A stretch of DNA of 64,000 nucleotides, from assembly GCA_900110395.1 (NCBI GenBank), contig FODP01000013.1:124001-188000 (forward strand), in the 5' to 3' direction. Source of the DNA: Rhodospirillales bacterium URHD0017 (GTDB lineage Bacteria; Pseudomonadota; Alphaproteobacteria; Reyranellales; Reyranellaceae). The notes under the pieces are model-generated. The model saw nothing but the letters and a program-made list of their open reading frames with translations. It did not search any database and was not told the origin of the DNA. Below are positions 16,448 to 27,822 of the stretch, in pieces. The position numbers and the translations under genes are program-made. How positions within the stretch are numbered: the stretch's first letter is position 1; the number at the start of each line of letters is the position of its first letter.

Positions 16448-16511
16448 GCGTCTTCCCCCTGATGCGTTCTTCGGTCCATGATGGCGGAGCACCGATTGGA
16501 AAGGTAGTCCA

Positions 16512-17069
16512 ATGAACCCACCCTTTGCCGTCCAGAAACTCGGCCACGTCGTGGTCAACGTCACCGATATCGAAGCGTCGAAGCGCTTCTATACCGAGGT
16601 GTTGGGCTTCAGGATCTCCGACGTCTATGGCGGCGACAAGATGCCGGGCGGCATGGTGTTCCTGCGCTGCAACGGCGATCACCATTGCCTGGCGCTGATC
16701 GGTGGCCTGCCGGCGGAAGGCGAGGTCAAGCGGACGCTGCATCACATCGCCTTCGAGCTCGCGACGCTCGACGAGGTGTTCCGCGCCCGCGATCACCTGC
16801 AGAAGTACGGCGCCAAGATCGTCTTCGAGGGCCGCCGCCGCGCCGGCTGCCAGGTCTCGGTGGAATTCCTGGACCCCGACGGCCATCACCTGGAGCTCTA
16901 TTGGGGTGTCGACCAGATCGGCTACGACGGCCGCTCGCGGCCGGAAGAAGAATGGCGCCAGACCATGAGCCTGGAAGACGCCGTGCGCATCGCCCCGCCG
17001 GGCCAGGACACGACCCTGCACGACAAGGCGCTCAGCGAGCGCATCGGCGCCGGCACCGACCGGGCTTGA
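16512..17069 (+). CDS. VOC family protein (glyoxalase/extradiol dioxygenase-like)
   Basis: 185 aa. N-terminal LGHVVVNVTDIEASKRFYTEVLGF is a typical start of a vicinal oxygen chelate domain; HHIAFEL and VSVEFLDPDGHHLELYW supply the second half with probable metal ligands His and Glu. The substrate is unknown. Its stop overlaps the start of a Bug-type binding protein by one base, so they form an operon. Divergent from the amidase, 64 bases apart. Confidence 0.88.
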   Translation: MNPPFAVQKLGHVVVNVTDIEASKRFYTEVLGFRISDVYGGDKMPGGMVFLRCNGDHHCLALIGGLPAEGEVKRTLHHIAFELATLDEVFRARDHLQKYGAKIVFEGRRRAGCQVSVEFLDPDGHHLELYWGVDQIGYDGRSRPEEEWRQTMSLEDAVRIAPPGQDTTLHDKALSERIGAGTDRA

Positions 17070-18034
17070 TGCAACGCCGTCGGCTGCTGATCGGCGCAGC
17101 GAGCGCCTCCCTCGCGACGGCAGCGCGGGCGCAAGACTTTCCCGCCAAGCCGCTCCGCCTGGTCGTGCCGTTCACGCCGGGCGGCACGACCGACATTCTG
17201 GCGCGCGAGATCGCGGCCAAGCTGCAGGTCGCGTTTGGCCAGAGCTGCGTGGTCGAGAACCGGCCGGGCGGTGGCGGCACGATCGGCTGCGAGATGGTGG
17301 CCCGGTCCGAGCCCGATGGCCTGACGATGCTGATGGGCCATATCGGCACGCTCGCCATAAATCCGCTGGTCTATCCCCGGCACAGCTACGATCCCGTCAA
17401 AGGCTGGACGCCGCTTGCCTACGTCGCCAACGTTCCCAACGTCCTCACGGTCAATCCCTCGGTGCCCGCGACCTCGGTGCCGGAGCTGGTCGCCATGGCC
17501 AAGGCCAGGCCCGGCGCGCTCGCCTACGGGACCGGCGGCACGGCAAGCGCCTCGCATCTCGCTTCGGCCTACTTTGCCTATGCGACGGGCACGGAGTTCC
17601 TGCATGTCCCCTACAAGGGCACGGCGCCCTTCGTCTCCGACCTTTTAGGCGGCCAGCTGCAGATGGGTTTTACCGGCGCGCCGGTCGTGATGCCGCTGGC
17701 GAAGCAGGGCCGCCTGCGGGCGCTCGCCGTCTCCAGCGCGCGGCGGTCGGAGGCATTTCCGGAATTGCCGACGGTCGCCGAATCGGGTGTCGCGGGGTTC
17801 GAGGCCGACCAGTGGTACGGCATCACCGGCCCGGCCGGCATCGAGCCGGCCATCGCCGCGCGCCTGAACGAGGAGATCAACAAGGCGCTGGCCTCGGCCG
17901 ACGTGAAGGCGCGGCTGGAGAAAGAGGGCGGCGCGCCGGTGCTGGCCCCGCCCGAGGCGCTGGGCAGCCACATCGCCAACGAGATCGAGCGCTGGCGGCC
18001 CGTCGTCAAGGCGGCGAACATCCGGCTGGAATAA
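17069..18034 (+). CDS. Bug family tripartite tricarboxylate transporter substrate-binding protein (TctC-like)
   Basis: 321 aa. N-terminal signal peptide MQRRRLLIGAASASLATAAR with an RRR-type, Tat-like start. The mature protein has the Bug motifs LRLVVPFTPGGTTDILAR, VVENRPGGGG, YGTGGTASASHLA, FLHVPYKGTAPF and LPTVAESGVAGFE. It should bind a carboxylate in the periplasm. No TctA/TctB membrane genes are nearby, so it is an orphan receptor, common in this type of bacterium. Coupled to the VOC gene (TGATG). Confidence 0.92.
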   Translation: MQRRRLLIGAASASLATAARAQDFPAKPLRLVVPFTPGGTTDILAREIAAKLQVAFGQSCVVENRPGGGGTIGCEMVARSEPDGLTMLMGHIGTLAINPLVYPRHSYDPVKGWTPLAYVANVPNVLTVNPSVPATSVPELVAMAKARPGALAYGTGGTASASHLASAYFAYATGTEFLHVPYKGTAPFVSDLLGGQLQMGFTGAPVVMPLAKQGRLRALAVSSARRSEAFPELPTVAESGVAGFEADQWYGITGPAGIEPAIAARLNEEINKALASADVKARLEKEGGAPVLAPPEALGSHIANEIERWRPVVKAANIRLE

Positions 18035-18097
18035 ATCGCGGGTCTTCAGGGAAGCGAGCGGGTAAACACGCAGACTGAAGAATGAAACGAGCAAGTC

Positions 18098-19516
18098 ATG
18101 GGAAATCTCTCACTTCCAGGGAACCCTCGGTATCAGCCGAAGGACCTGCAATCGGTCTTCGGCTACGACAACCTGTTTCGCACCGTTGCTGAAGTAGAAA
18201 TCGCGACACTGAAGACGTTGGCCGACATCGGCATCATTCCCCAGGCCAATATCGCGTCCCTCACGCCGGCTGTTGAGCAGGAGCTCCTCGCGATTACGAC
18301 GACTGAAGTCGACGATGTCGAACGCAGAGTGACCAGGCACGACATCCGCGCCTGGGTGCGGATCGCCCAGAGCAAGGTCGACCCGGGGCTGCGACGGTGG
18401 ATCCACGTTCCGCTCACGAGCTACGATGCGCTCGACACGGCCCGGGCCCTGCAGTTCGTGCGCGGCCACGACGTGGTCAGGCGGCTCACCGACAAGGTGG
18501 TCGGCTTCTTCGTCGAGCAGGTCAATTCGTTCGCGCTAAAACCCCAGATCGGCCGCACGCACGGCCAGCACGCGCTGCCCGTCACGGTCGGCTTCTGGTT
18601 CGCAACGATTCTCAGCCGGATTCTCACCAACATCCAGAGTGCCAACAGTGCCGCGCAAAAGCTGGTGGGAAAGATCTCCGGCGCCGTCGGCGTCTACAAC
18701 GCCCAGGTGGGGCTCGGCATCGCCGCTCGCTGCGGCGACAGGACGTTCGAGGAGCGCGTGCTGGAAAAGCTCGGCCTCGAGGCCGCGCCGATCAGCACCC
18801 AGATCCTTCCGCCGGAACCGCTGGCCGACTACCTGTTCGCCTGCGTCAAGCTTTCCGCCGCCTTCGGCCAGTTCGGTCGCGACGGCCGGCACTTGATGCG
18901 GACGGAGATCGCCGAGCTCAGCGAACCCTTCGAGAAAGGGCAGGTCGGGTCATCGACGATGGCTCACAAGAGGAACCCGATCAATTTCGAGAACCTCGAA
19001 GGGACATGGATCAAGAACCAGGTCGAATTCGGCAAGGTCCTGGCGACGATGGTCAGCGAACATCAGCGTGACCTGGTCGCGAGCTCGATCGTCCGCGATT
19101 TCCCGACGATCGTGATCAACCTGGTCAACCAGCTCAACACCCTGCTGCGCGAAGCAGACGGCAAGCCGTTCGTCGCGCGACTCTCGGTCGACGAGGCGGC
19201 GCTCAGGCGCAACTTCGAGGCGCAGGGCGATGCCATCCTTGCCGAGCCGATCTACATCGCTCTCCAGATGGCAGGCTACGAAGGAGACGCCCACGAGCTG
19301 GTGAATCACATCGCCATGCCGCGTTCGGCACAGGCCGGGGTGTCGCTTCTCGAAGCGACGCAATGGGCGCTCCAGCAGGAGTCGGCCGACCAGGTGTGGA
19401 ACAGGATCTCGCCGGAGACGATCAAGATGCTGGGCAAGCCGGAGACCTATACCGGCGCCGCTGCGGCGAAGGCGCGTGAGATCGCCAGGAGTGCCGAGAC
19501 CTACCTCAAGGCGTAG
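18098..19516 (+). CDS. Adenylosuccinate lyase-like fumarase/aspartase superfamily lyase
   Basis: 472 aa. Superfamily signature GSSTMAHKRNP with FENLEG after it, plus THGQHALPVTVGF (catalytic His region). It resembles PurB more than fumarase or argininosuccinate lyase. Context is catabolic (Bug receptor, amidase, VOC) rather than purine synthesis. It could be a second PurB or a lyase acting on another N-substituted succinate. AHKRNP replaces the common MPYKRNP or MPHKRNP form. There are 63 bases to the preceding gene. Confidence 0.8.
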   Translation: MGNLSLPGNPRYQPKDLQSVFGYDNLFRTVAEVEIATLKTLADIGIIPQANIASLTPAVEQELLAITTTEVDDVERRVTRHDIRAWVRIAQSKVDPGLRRWIHVPLTSYDALDTARALQFVRGHDVVRRLTDKVVGFFVEQVNSFALKPQIGRTHGQHALPVTVGFWFATILSRILTNIQSANSAAQKLVGKISGAVGVYNAQVGLGIAARCGDRTFEERVLEKLGLEAAPISTQILPPEPLADYLFACVKLSAAFGQFGRDGRHLMRTEIAELSEPFEKGQVGSSTMAHKRNPINFENLEGTWIKNQVEFGKVLATMVSEHQRDLVASSIVRDFPTIVINLVNQLNTLLREADGKPFVARLSVDEAALRRNFEAQGDAILAEPIYIALQMAGYEGDAHELVNHIAMPRSAQAGVSLLEATQWALQQESADQVWNRISPETIKMLGKPETYTGAAAAKAREIARSAETYLKA

Positions 19517-19555
19517 TCTCGTGCTGTAGTTTTCCGGAAAAGCCGGGGAGGGGTC

Positions 19556-20164
19556 ATGAGCGACAGCGTGATGTTCCACGACGGCAATCGCCGTCTGCAA
19601 GACCAGTTCGACAGCCGGCGGATCTCCGACCGGCTGGAAGAGAAGCTGACGCGCCAGGCCTTCACCGACCAGGACCGCGCCTTCATCGAGCAGGCGATGT
19701 TCTTTTTCCTGGCGACTGCCGACGGCGAGGGCCGGCCCGACTGCTCCTTCAAGGGCGGCGCGCCGGGCTTCGTGCGGGTGGTCGGGCCGGGCGAGCTTGC
19801 GTTTCCCGACTACGACGGCAACGGCATGTTCAAGAGCCTGGGCAACATCCTGGCCAATCCCGGCGTCGGCCTGCTGTTCATCGACATGGGCGAGAAGCCA
19901 AGGCGGCTGCGCGTCAACGGCACGGCAAGCGTCAGCCGCGACGATCCGCTGATGCAGCGCTTTGCCGGCGCCCAGCTCCTGGTGCGCGTAAAAGTCCGCG
20001 CGATCTTCCCCAACTGCCCGCGCTACATCGTGACGCCGGGCGTCGGCGAGCCGTCGAAATACGCGCCGCGCCCGGACCACCAGCCGCCGGAACCGACGTG
20101 GAAGGGCTTCGACGACTTCAAGGACTACATCCATCCGCGGCAGAAGACGCCCAGGGGCGAATAG
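19556..20164 (+). CDS. Pyridoxamine 5'-phosphate oxidase family flavoprotein
   Basis: 202 aa. Split-barrel pattern: AFIEQAMFFFLATADGEGRP then FKGGAPGFVRVVG, a nucleotide-phosphate-binding strand, and RLRVNGTASVS. It probably binds FMN or F420-type cofactors and reduces or senses a small molecule; it lacks the PdxH C-terminus, so vitamin B6 synthesis is unlikely. It lies 39 bases after the lyase gene with GGGGAGGGG as a strong ribosome-binding site. Its stop lies in an ATAGTACTAT palindrome. Confidence 0.85.
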   Translation: MSDSVMFHDGNRRLQDQFDSRRISDRLEEKLTRQAFTDQDRAFIEQAMFFFLATADGEGRPDCSFKGGAPGFVRVVGPGELAFPDYDGNGMFKSLGNILANPGVGLLFIDMGEKPRRLRVNGTASVSRDDPLMQRFAGAQLLVRVKVRAIFPNCPRYIVTPGVGEPSKYAPRPDHQPPEPTWKGFDDFKDYIHPRQKTPRGE

Positions 20165-20612
20165 TACTATAGTTATTTACTATTACTGAAGTTTGCGATA
20201 GTCTCGACGAGACTGTCGCTCTTTGCATCGTTCATCAGGTTCATTGCTGTCGTGAGAGGGATACCGCTCGCGTCCCGTCCGGCTGCCTGCCGTCGGACGG
20301 GACGGCGAGCCCGCTATGAATAGCGTGTCCGGATTCCGCTCCACACCATGCTCTCTGCCGGAAATACCGGGAAGGCCGGAAAGTCCCGAAAACGCTGACA
20401 GTGCATGCATGGCCATTTTCATCGGCAATGCTGCCATCGCTGCGGCGATGGAGAAACTTCTGCGGGTCGGCTAGGCTCGGTCGGACCTCGATCGCTGTGT
20501 TCCGCCGTAGACAGCGGGTGCACGTCATTTTGGACAGCCGATCGATCGAGGCGCTCTAGCAAGCACTGTCGCGCGAACCTGATCGTTCGTCATCACCTCC
20601 TGGAGGGCAGCC
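20165..20612. other. 448-bp intergenic region with stem-loops upstream of the molybdenum hydroxylase
   Basis: I see no credible gene. It starts with an unusually AT-rich stretch (about 20161-20190), then an imperfect palindrome at 20195-20219 (gcgatagtctcg/cgagactgtcgc) and a strong stem-loop: 20271-20281 (cgtcccgtccg) with 20294-20304, extended by gctcg/gcgagc with one bulge. A TGCATGCA palindrome lies near 20402-20409. These features are compatible with a regulated promoter and leader for the following operon. Confidence 0.5.
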
Positions 20613-21065
20613 ATGAGCAAGTTCACCGTCAATGGCAAAGCACAAAACTTCAACGGCGATCCGGAGACGCCTCTTCTCTGGTATCTGCGCGACATTGTCG
20701 GCATGACCGGCACCAAGTTCGGCTGCGGCCGGGCGCTGTGCGGCGCCTGCACCGTGCATGTCGACGGCACGGCCGTCCGTTCCTGCCAGATCCAGGTCGG
20801 CGACATCGACGGCCAGGCGGTCGTCACCATTGAAGGCCTGTCGGCCGACGGCAATCATCCCGTGCAGAAGGCGTGGCGTGACCTCAACGTCGCGCAGTGC
20901 GGCTACTGCCAGGTCGGGCAGATCATGCAGGCGGCGTCGCTGCTCAAGGACACCCCCAAGCCCACCGACCAGCAGATCCTCGACGCCATGAGCGGCAACA
21001 TCTGTCGCTGCGGCACCTATCCGCGCATCCGCGCCGCCATCAAGCGCGCCTCGGGCGCTGCGTAA
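20613..21065 (+). CDS. iorA: (2Fe-2S) subunit of an isoquinoline 1-oxidoreductase-type molybdenum hydroxylase
   Basis: 150 aa. Plant-type cluster FGCGRALCGACTVHVDG followed by a C-terminal cluster CGYCQVGQIMQAA and SGNICRCGTYPRIR, the standard two-cluster small subunit. It passes electrons from the molybdenum centre. The preceding GGAGG site sets the ATG at 20613. The partner gene begins 14 bases after the stop. No cytochrome c or FAD subunit is adjacent. Confidence 0.92.
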   Translation: MSKFTVNGKAQNFNGDPETPLLWYLRDIVGMTGTKFGCGRALCGACTVHVDGTAVRSCQIQVGDIDGQAVVTIEGLSADGNHPVQKAWRDLNVAQCGYCQVGQIMQAASLLKDTPKPTDQQILDAMSGNICRCGTYPRIRAAIKRASGAA

Positions 21066-21079
21066 GGGGGGGCACGACC

Positions 21080-23362
<2,283 letters not shown>

Positions 23363-23396
23363 GGGCGTTTCCTCTCCATCGTAGGCAACCCATGTT

Positions 23397-23420
23397 CCTC
23401 TCCCCCGCGAGGGGGAGAGG
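23397..23420. terminator. GC-rich hairpin between convergent genes, also a member of a repeat family
   Basis: cctctcccc/ggggagagg pairs around cgcga, followed by ctaggagagggggctaggg. It sits between two convergent stops (23362 and 23434), the place for a bidirectional terminator. The sequence is closely related to the arms of the repeats at 38288-38376 and 52435-52542. There is no U-tract, so termination is inferred. Confidence 0.5.
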
Positions 23421-23433
23421 CTAGGAGAGGGGG

Positions 23434-26400
23434 CTAGGGAGCCGGATCGACGACCTTGTACTGGACCGTCGCCGGCTTGGTTCCGATGCCTTTGATCTTC
23501 TCCCGGAAGGTCTGGAAGGCAACGTAGAGGCCCGGGATCACGAAGATGCCGAGCGCCGAGGCTGCGATCATGCCGCCGAATACCGCGGTGCCGACGGCGC
23601 GCTGGGTGGCGGCGCCGGCGCCCGAGGCGATGACCAGCGGCACCAGGCCCAGGATGAAGGCGAACGAGGTCATCATGACGGCGCGGAAGCGCAGGCCGGC
23701 CGCCGTGGTCGCCGCCGTCACGATGTCCTTGCCGTGCCGGCGCTCCTCCATGGCGAACTCGATGATCAGGATGGCGTTCTTGGCGGCGAGCGCGATCAGC
23801 ACGACGATGCCGATCTGGGCGAAGATGTTGTTGTCGAGCCCGCTGATGTAGAGCGCCAGAACGGCGCCGAACAATCCGACCACGACCGACAGCAGCGCCG
23901 CGATCGGGATCGCCGTGCTCTCGTAGAGGCCGACCAGGAAGAGGTAGGCAAACAGCACGGCCAGCGCCAGGATGAAGCCGGTCTGGCCGGCCGCCGCCTT
24001 CTCCTGCAGGGCCGTGCCGGTCCATTCGTAGCCGTAGCCGGCGGGCAGTGTGGCCTTGGCGAGCTTCTCCATGGCGGCGATGGCCTCGCCCGACGAGAAG
24101 CCCGGCGCCGGCGCGCCGTTCAGCACCACCGAGCGCAGATTGTTGTAGCGCACGATCGAGGAGGGCGCCGTCACCAGCTCGATGTTGGCCACGGCCTGCA
24201 AGGGCACCAGCTCGCCGTTCGACGAGCGCATGCGCACGCGGAAGATGTCGTTGATGTTCCCGCGGTCGGGCGCGTCGGCCTGCACCTTGACCTGCCAGAC
24301 CCGGCCGAACAGGTTGAAGTCGTTGGTGTAGGCGCCGCCGAGCGTGGTCTGCATCGCCGAGAAGATGTCGGAGATCGAGACGCCCAGCGCCTGGGCGCGC
24401 TCGCGGTCGAGCTTGAGGTTGATCTGCGGCGCCGCCGCGGCATAGGTCGTGAACACGCTGGCGAGCTGCGGCACCTGCTGGGCGGAGATCATCATGCCGC
24501 GGGCGACGGCGGCGAGGTCGGCCGGCGGTGCGCCGGCCAGCGACTGCACGACGAACTCGAAGCCCGACGAATTGCCGAGCCCTATGATCGGCGGCAGGTT
24601 GAAGGCGAAGACATTGGCCGAGGCGATCTGGGCGAAGGCCTTGTTCAGCTCTTCCAGGGCGTAGAACACCGTGAGCTTGGGATCCTTGCGCTCGGCGAAC
24701 GGTTTCAGCCCGACCACGACCAGCGCGCGGTTGGACATGTTGAGCCCGTCGAGCAGGCTGTAGCCGGTGACGGTGAAGATGCTCTGCATCCACGGCTTGC
24801 CGATGATCTTCTGCTCGACCTCCTCGACCGAGGCCGCCGTGCGGTTGGTCGAGGCGGAGTCGGGCAGCTGCACCTCGGCCATGAACGCGCCCTGGTCCTC
24901 GTCGGGCAGGAAGCCCGAGGGCACCAGGCTGCCGACGCCGCCAGTCGCCACCACGAAGCCGCCGACCAGGATCAGCGCCAGGAAGGTGCGCCGGGCGATC
25001 GGGGTGACAAGGTGAACATAGCCGTCGCGGGTCCTGTCGATGCCGTTCTGCAGCCAGGCCATGACGCCGCGTGGCTTCTTGCGATGGCGCAGGATCAGCG
25101 AGCAGAGGGCGGGCGACAGCGACAGCGCATTGATCGCCGAGATCACCATCGACACCGACACCGCCACGGCGAACTGCTTGTAAAGCTGGCCGGTGATGCC
25201 GGGGATGAAGGCGGTCGGGATGAACACTGACAAGAGCACCAGCGTGATGGCGATGATCGGCGCGGTGACCTGGCCCATCGCCTTCTCGGTCGCCTGGGCG
25301 GGCGTGAGGTCGGGCTCGTGCTCGAGGATGTGCTCGACCGCCTCGACCACCACGATCGCGTCGTCGACCACGATGCCGATCGCCAGCACCAGCGCCAGCA
25401 GCGAGATCGTGTTGAGCGAGAAGCCCAGCGCCATCATGAGGGCGAAGGTGCCGATCAGGGCCACCGGCACGGCGATGATGGGGATGAGCGTGGCACGGAA
25501 GTTGCCCAGGAAGACGAAGACCACGATCGAGACCAGGACGAAGGCCTCGATCAGCGTGTGGATCACGCTCTCGATCGTCGCTTCGACGAACACCGTGGTG
25601 TCGTACATCACGTCAAAGGCGACGTCGTCGGGGAAGCGCGGCTTCAGGTCGTCCATCGCCTTGCGCACGCCCCGGGCGGTGGCGAGCGCGTTGGCGCCGG
25701 GGAGCTGGTAGGTCTGGATGCCGGCCGCCGGCTTGCCGTTGTAGCGACCGACCGAATCGCTGGACTTGGCGCCGAGCTCGACGCGCGCGATGTCCTTAAT
25801 CCTCACCAGGGCGCCGTCGGCCGCGGCGCGCACGACGATGTCCTCGAACTCGCCGACCGTCGTCATGCGGCCCTGGGTGGTGATGTTGAGCTGGAAGCCG
25901 ACATCTTCCAGCAGCGGCGCCGCGCCCACGAGTCCGACTGCGGCCTGCACGTTCTGCGCCTGAACCGCCTTGACGACGTCGTCGGCCGTGATGTCGAGGC
26001 TCGACATGCGGTCGAGGTTCAGCCAGACGCGCATGGAATAGTCGAGCGGGCCGAACAGGACGGCGTCGCCGACGCCCGGCACGCGGCGCAGCGTGTCGAG
26101 CAGGGTGATGGTCGCGAAGTTGGACAGGAACAGCCCGTCGCGGCTGCCCTTGGGCGAATAGACGGCGATGACCTGCAACAGCGCCGACGACTGCTTCTTG
26201 GTGGTGACACCCAGCCGCTGCACCTCGGGCGGCAGCAGCGCCAGCACCTGGTTGACGCGGTTGGTGACGTTGACGGTGTTGAGGTCGGGATCAGAGCCGA
26301 CCTCGAAGCTCACGGTCAGCGAATAGCTGCCGTCACCGCCCGACGTCGACTTCATGTAGATCATGCGCTCGACGCCGTTGACCTGGCCCTCGATCACCTG

Positions 26401-26592
26401 GGCCACGCTCTCCTCGACCGCCTGGGCCGAGGCGCCGGGATAGGTCGCGGTGACCTTGACCTGCGGCGGCACGATGTCGGGAAACTGCGACACCGGCAGC
26501 GCGGCCAGCGCCAGCAGGCCGGCGATGGTGATGACGGTCGAGACGACGAAGGCCAGCCGCGGCCGGCGGATGAACAGCGACGAGATGGTCAT
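23434..26592 (-). CDS. RND efflux transporter inner-membrane permease (HAE-1/AcrB family)
   Basis: 1052 aa, full length. N-terminal FIRRPRLAFVVSTVITIAGLL is the first transmembrane helix; proton-relay aspartates are in LAIGIVVDDAIVVVE (TM4, near residue 407); large periplasmic loops and a C-terminal repeat of the fold follow. It exports hydrophobic compounds by proton antiport in a trimer with the adaptor encoded four bases upstream. No outer-membrane TolC-type gene is present, so a channel encoded elsewhere is needed. No TetR regulator is adjacent. Confidence 0.95.
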   Translation of the reverse strand: MTISSLFIRRPRLAFVVSTVITIAGLLALAALPVSQFPDIVPPQVKVTATYPGASAQAVEESVAQVIEGQVNGVERMIYMKSTSGGDGSYSLTVSFEVGSDPDLNTVNVTNRVNQVLALLPPEVQRLGVTTKKQSSALLQVIAVYSPKGSRDGLFLSNFATITLLDTLRRVPGVGDAVLFGPLDYSMRVWLNLDRMSSLDITADDVVKAVQAQNVQAAVGLVGAAPLLEDVGFQLNITTQGRMTTVGEFEDIVVRAAADGALVRIKDIARVELGAKSSDSVGRYNGKPAAGIQTYQLPGANALATARGVRKAMDDLKPRFPDDVAFDVMYDTTVFVEATIESVIHTLIEAFVLVSIVVFVFLGNFRATLIPIIAVPVALIGTFALMMALGFSLNTISLLALVLAIGIVVDDAIVVVEAVEHILEHEPDLTPAQATEKAMGQVTAPIIAITLVLLSVFIPTAFIPGITGQLYKQFAVAVSVSMVISAINALSLSPALCSLILRHRKKPRGVMAWLQNGIDRTRDGYVHLVTPIARRTFLALILVGGFVVATGGVGSLVPSGFLPDEDQGAFMAEVQLPDSASTNRTAASVEEVEQKIIGKPWMQSIFTVTGYSLLDGLNMSNRALVVVGLKPFAERKDPKLTVFYALEELNKAFAQIASANVFAFNLPPIIGLGNSSGFEFVVQSLAGAPPADLAAVARGMMISAQQVPQLASVFTTYAAAAPQINLKLDRERAQALGVSISDIFSAMQTTLGGAYTNDFNLFGRVWQVKVQADAPDRGNINDIFRVRMRSSNGELVPLQAVANIELVTAPSSIVRYNNLRSVVLNGAPAPGFSSGEAIAAMEKLAKATLPAGYGYEWTGTALQEKAAAGQTGFILALAVLFAYLFLVGLYESTAIPIAALLSVVVGLFGAVLALYISGLDNNIFAQIGIVVLIALAAKNAILIIEFAMEERRHGKDIVTAATTAAGLRFRAVMMTSFAFILGLVPLVIASGAGAATQRAVGTAVFGGMIAASALGIFVIPGLYVAFQTFREKIKGIGTKPATVQYKVVDPAP

Positions 26593-26596
26593 GGCG

Positions 26597-27718
26597 CTAC
26601 TGCTTGGGCTTGGCGGAAGCGGGCGTCGCCACGCTGGGCGCCACGGTCATGCCGTCACGGATGCGCTGCTGACCCTGGATGACGACCTTGTCGCCTTCCT
26701 TCAGCCCCTCGGTGATGACGAGCTGGCCGTTGCGCACGATGCCGGCCTTGATGCGCTGCAGGTGCACCACGTTCTTGTCGTCGACGGTGAAGAGATAGGG
26801 CCCGGTCTGGTCGAGCGCGACCGCCTGCTGCGGCACCGTCACCACCGTCTGCGGCTTGTTGTCCTCGAGGATGACACGGACCGTCTGGCCGTCGGTCAGC
26901 AGATTGTCCTTGTTGTCGAAGGTCGCGCGCACGATCTGGCCGTCGGTCTTGGGATCGACCGTGATGTCGATGAAGTCGATCTTGCCCGCCTCCTTGTAGA
27001 GGCTGCCGTCGGCCAGCTTCAGGCGCACCGCCGGCGGGTCGCCGACGCTGGCGCTGCGCTTGGCCTCAAGGAGCTCACGCTGCGTCACCGGGAACAGCAC
27101 GCGGATCGGCGTCTCGCTTGCCACCGTCGCCAGCACGCCGGAGTCGGGGCTGACGAGGTTGCCGGGCGACACGGCGGCGCGGCCGATGCGACCGTCGATC
27201 GGCGACTTTATTTCCGTGTAGGACAGCTGGATCTCGGCGTCGCGCAGCTGCGCCTTGGCGTCCTCGAGCTGCGCCTTGGCCTGGAGCTGCTCGCTCAGCC
27301 GCTGGTCGCGCACCGCCACGGTGCCGGTGTTGGTGCGCAGCAGCTCGGCGGCGCGGTTGTATTGCAGGTCGGCGTTGGCGAGCGCGGCGCTCGCGGCATC
27401 GCGTTGGGCGACCTTCTGATCGACGGCCGCCTGGTAGGTCTCCGGCTCGATGGTGAACACGACCTGGTCCTTCTTCACCATGTCGCCGTCGGTGAACTTG
27501 CGCGGACCGAGGAAGCCCTTGACGCGGGCGCGCAACTCGACCTTGTCGACGGCGGCGGCGCGGCCGATGAACTCGTCTTGTTTGGCGACCGGCGTCAGCT
27601 CGGCCGCCTGCACGAGCACAGCTGGCGGCGCAGCCTGCTGGGCGAAGCCGCCGTTGGCGAAAGCTGTGACCATGCAGGCCGCGACGAGCACTGCGATCGT
27701 TGGGCGTCGTTCGATCAT
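26597..27718 (-). CDS. RND efflux periplasmic adaptor subunit (AcrA/MexA family)
   Basis: 373 aa. A signal peptide (AVLVAACMVTAFANGGFAQ) is followed by a lipoyl/barrel-sandwich segment (VELRARVKGFLGPRKFTDGD), a coiled-coil hairpin (about residues 95-165, KVAQRDAASAALANADLQYN) and the second half-lipoyl motif SPIDGRIGRAAVSPGNLV. It lacks a lipobox Cys, so it is probably soluble in the periplasm. First gene of the two-gene efflux operon. Confidence 0.94.
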   Translation of the reverse strand: MIERRPTIAVLVAACMVTAFANGGFAQQAAPPAVLVQAAELTPVAKQDEFIGRAAAVDKVELRARVKGFLGPRKFTDGDMVKKDQVVFTIEPETYQAAVDQKVAQRDAASAALANADLQYNRAAELLRTNTGTVAVRDQRLSEQLQAKAQLEDAKAQLRDAEIQLSYTEIKSPIDGRIGRAAVSPGNLVSPDSGVLATVASETPIRVLFPVTQRELLEAKRSASVGDPPAVRLKLADGSLYKEAGKIDFIDITVDPKTDGQIVRATFDNKDNLLTDGQTVRVILEDNKPQTVVTVPQQAVALDQTGPYLFTVDDKNVVHLQRIKAGIVRNGQLVITEGLKEGDKVVIQGQQRIRDGMTVAPSVATPASAKPKQ

Positions 27719-27822
27719 TGTCTTCGTCCCCGCCCGTAGTAACCTACGAACACTGCCTCAATTCGACAAAGCGGTCACGGCCTTTCCGGGCCCGCGGGCC
27801 GTAGGGGAAATAAGGAGCTACA

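Noticed and set aside
20183..20437. Small minus-strand frame in the intergenic region before iorA
   Set aside because: No ribosome-binding site or recognisable composition; it overlaps hairpins more likely to be regulatory.
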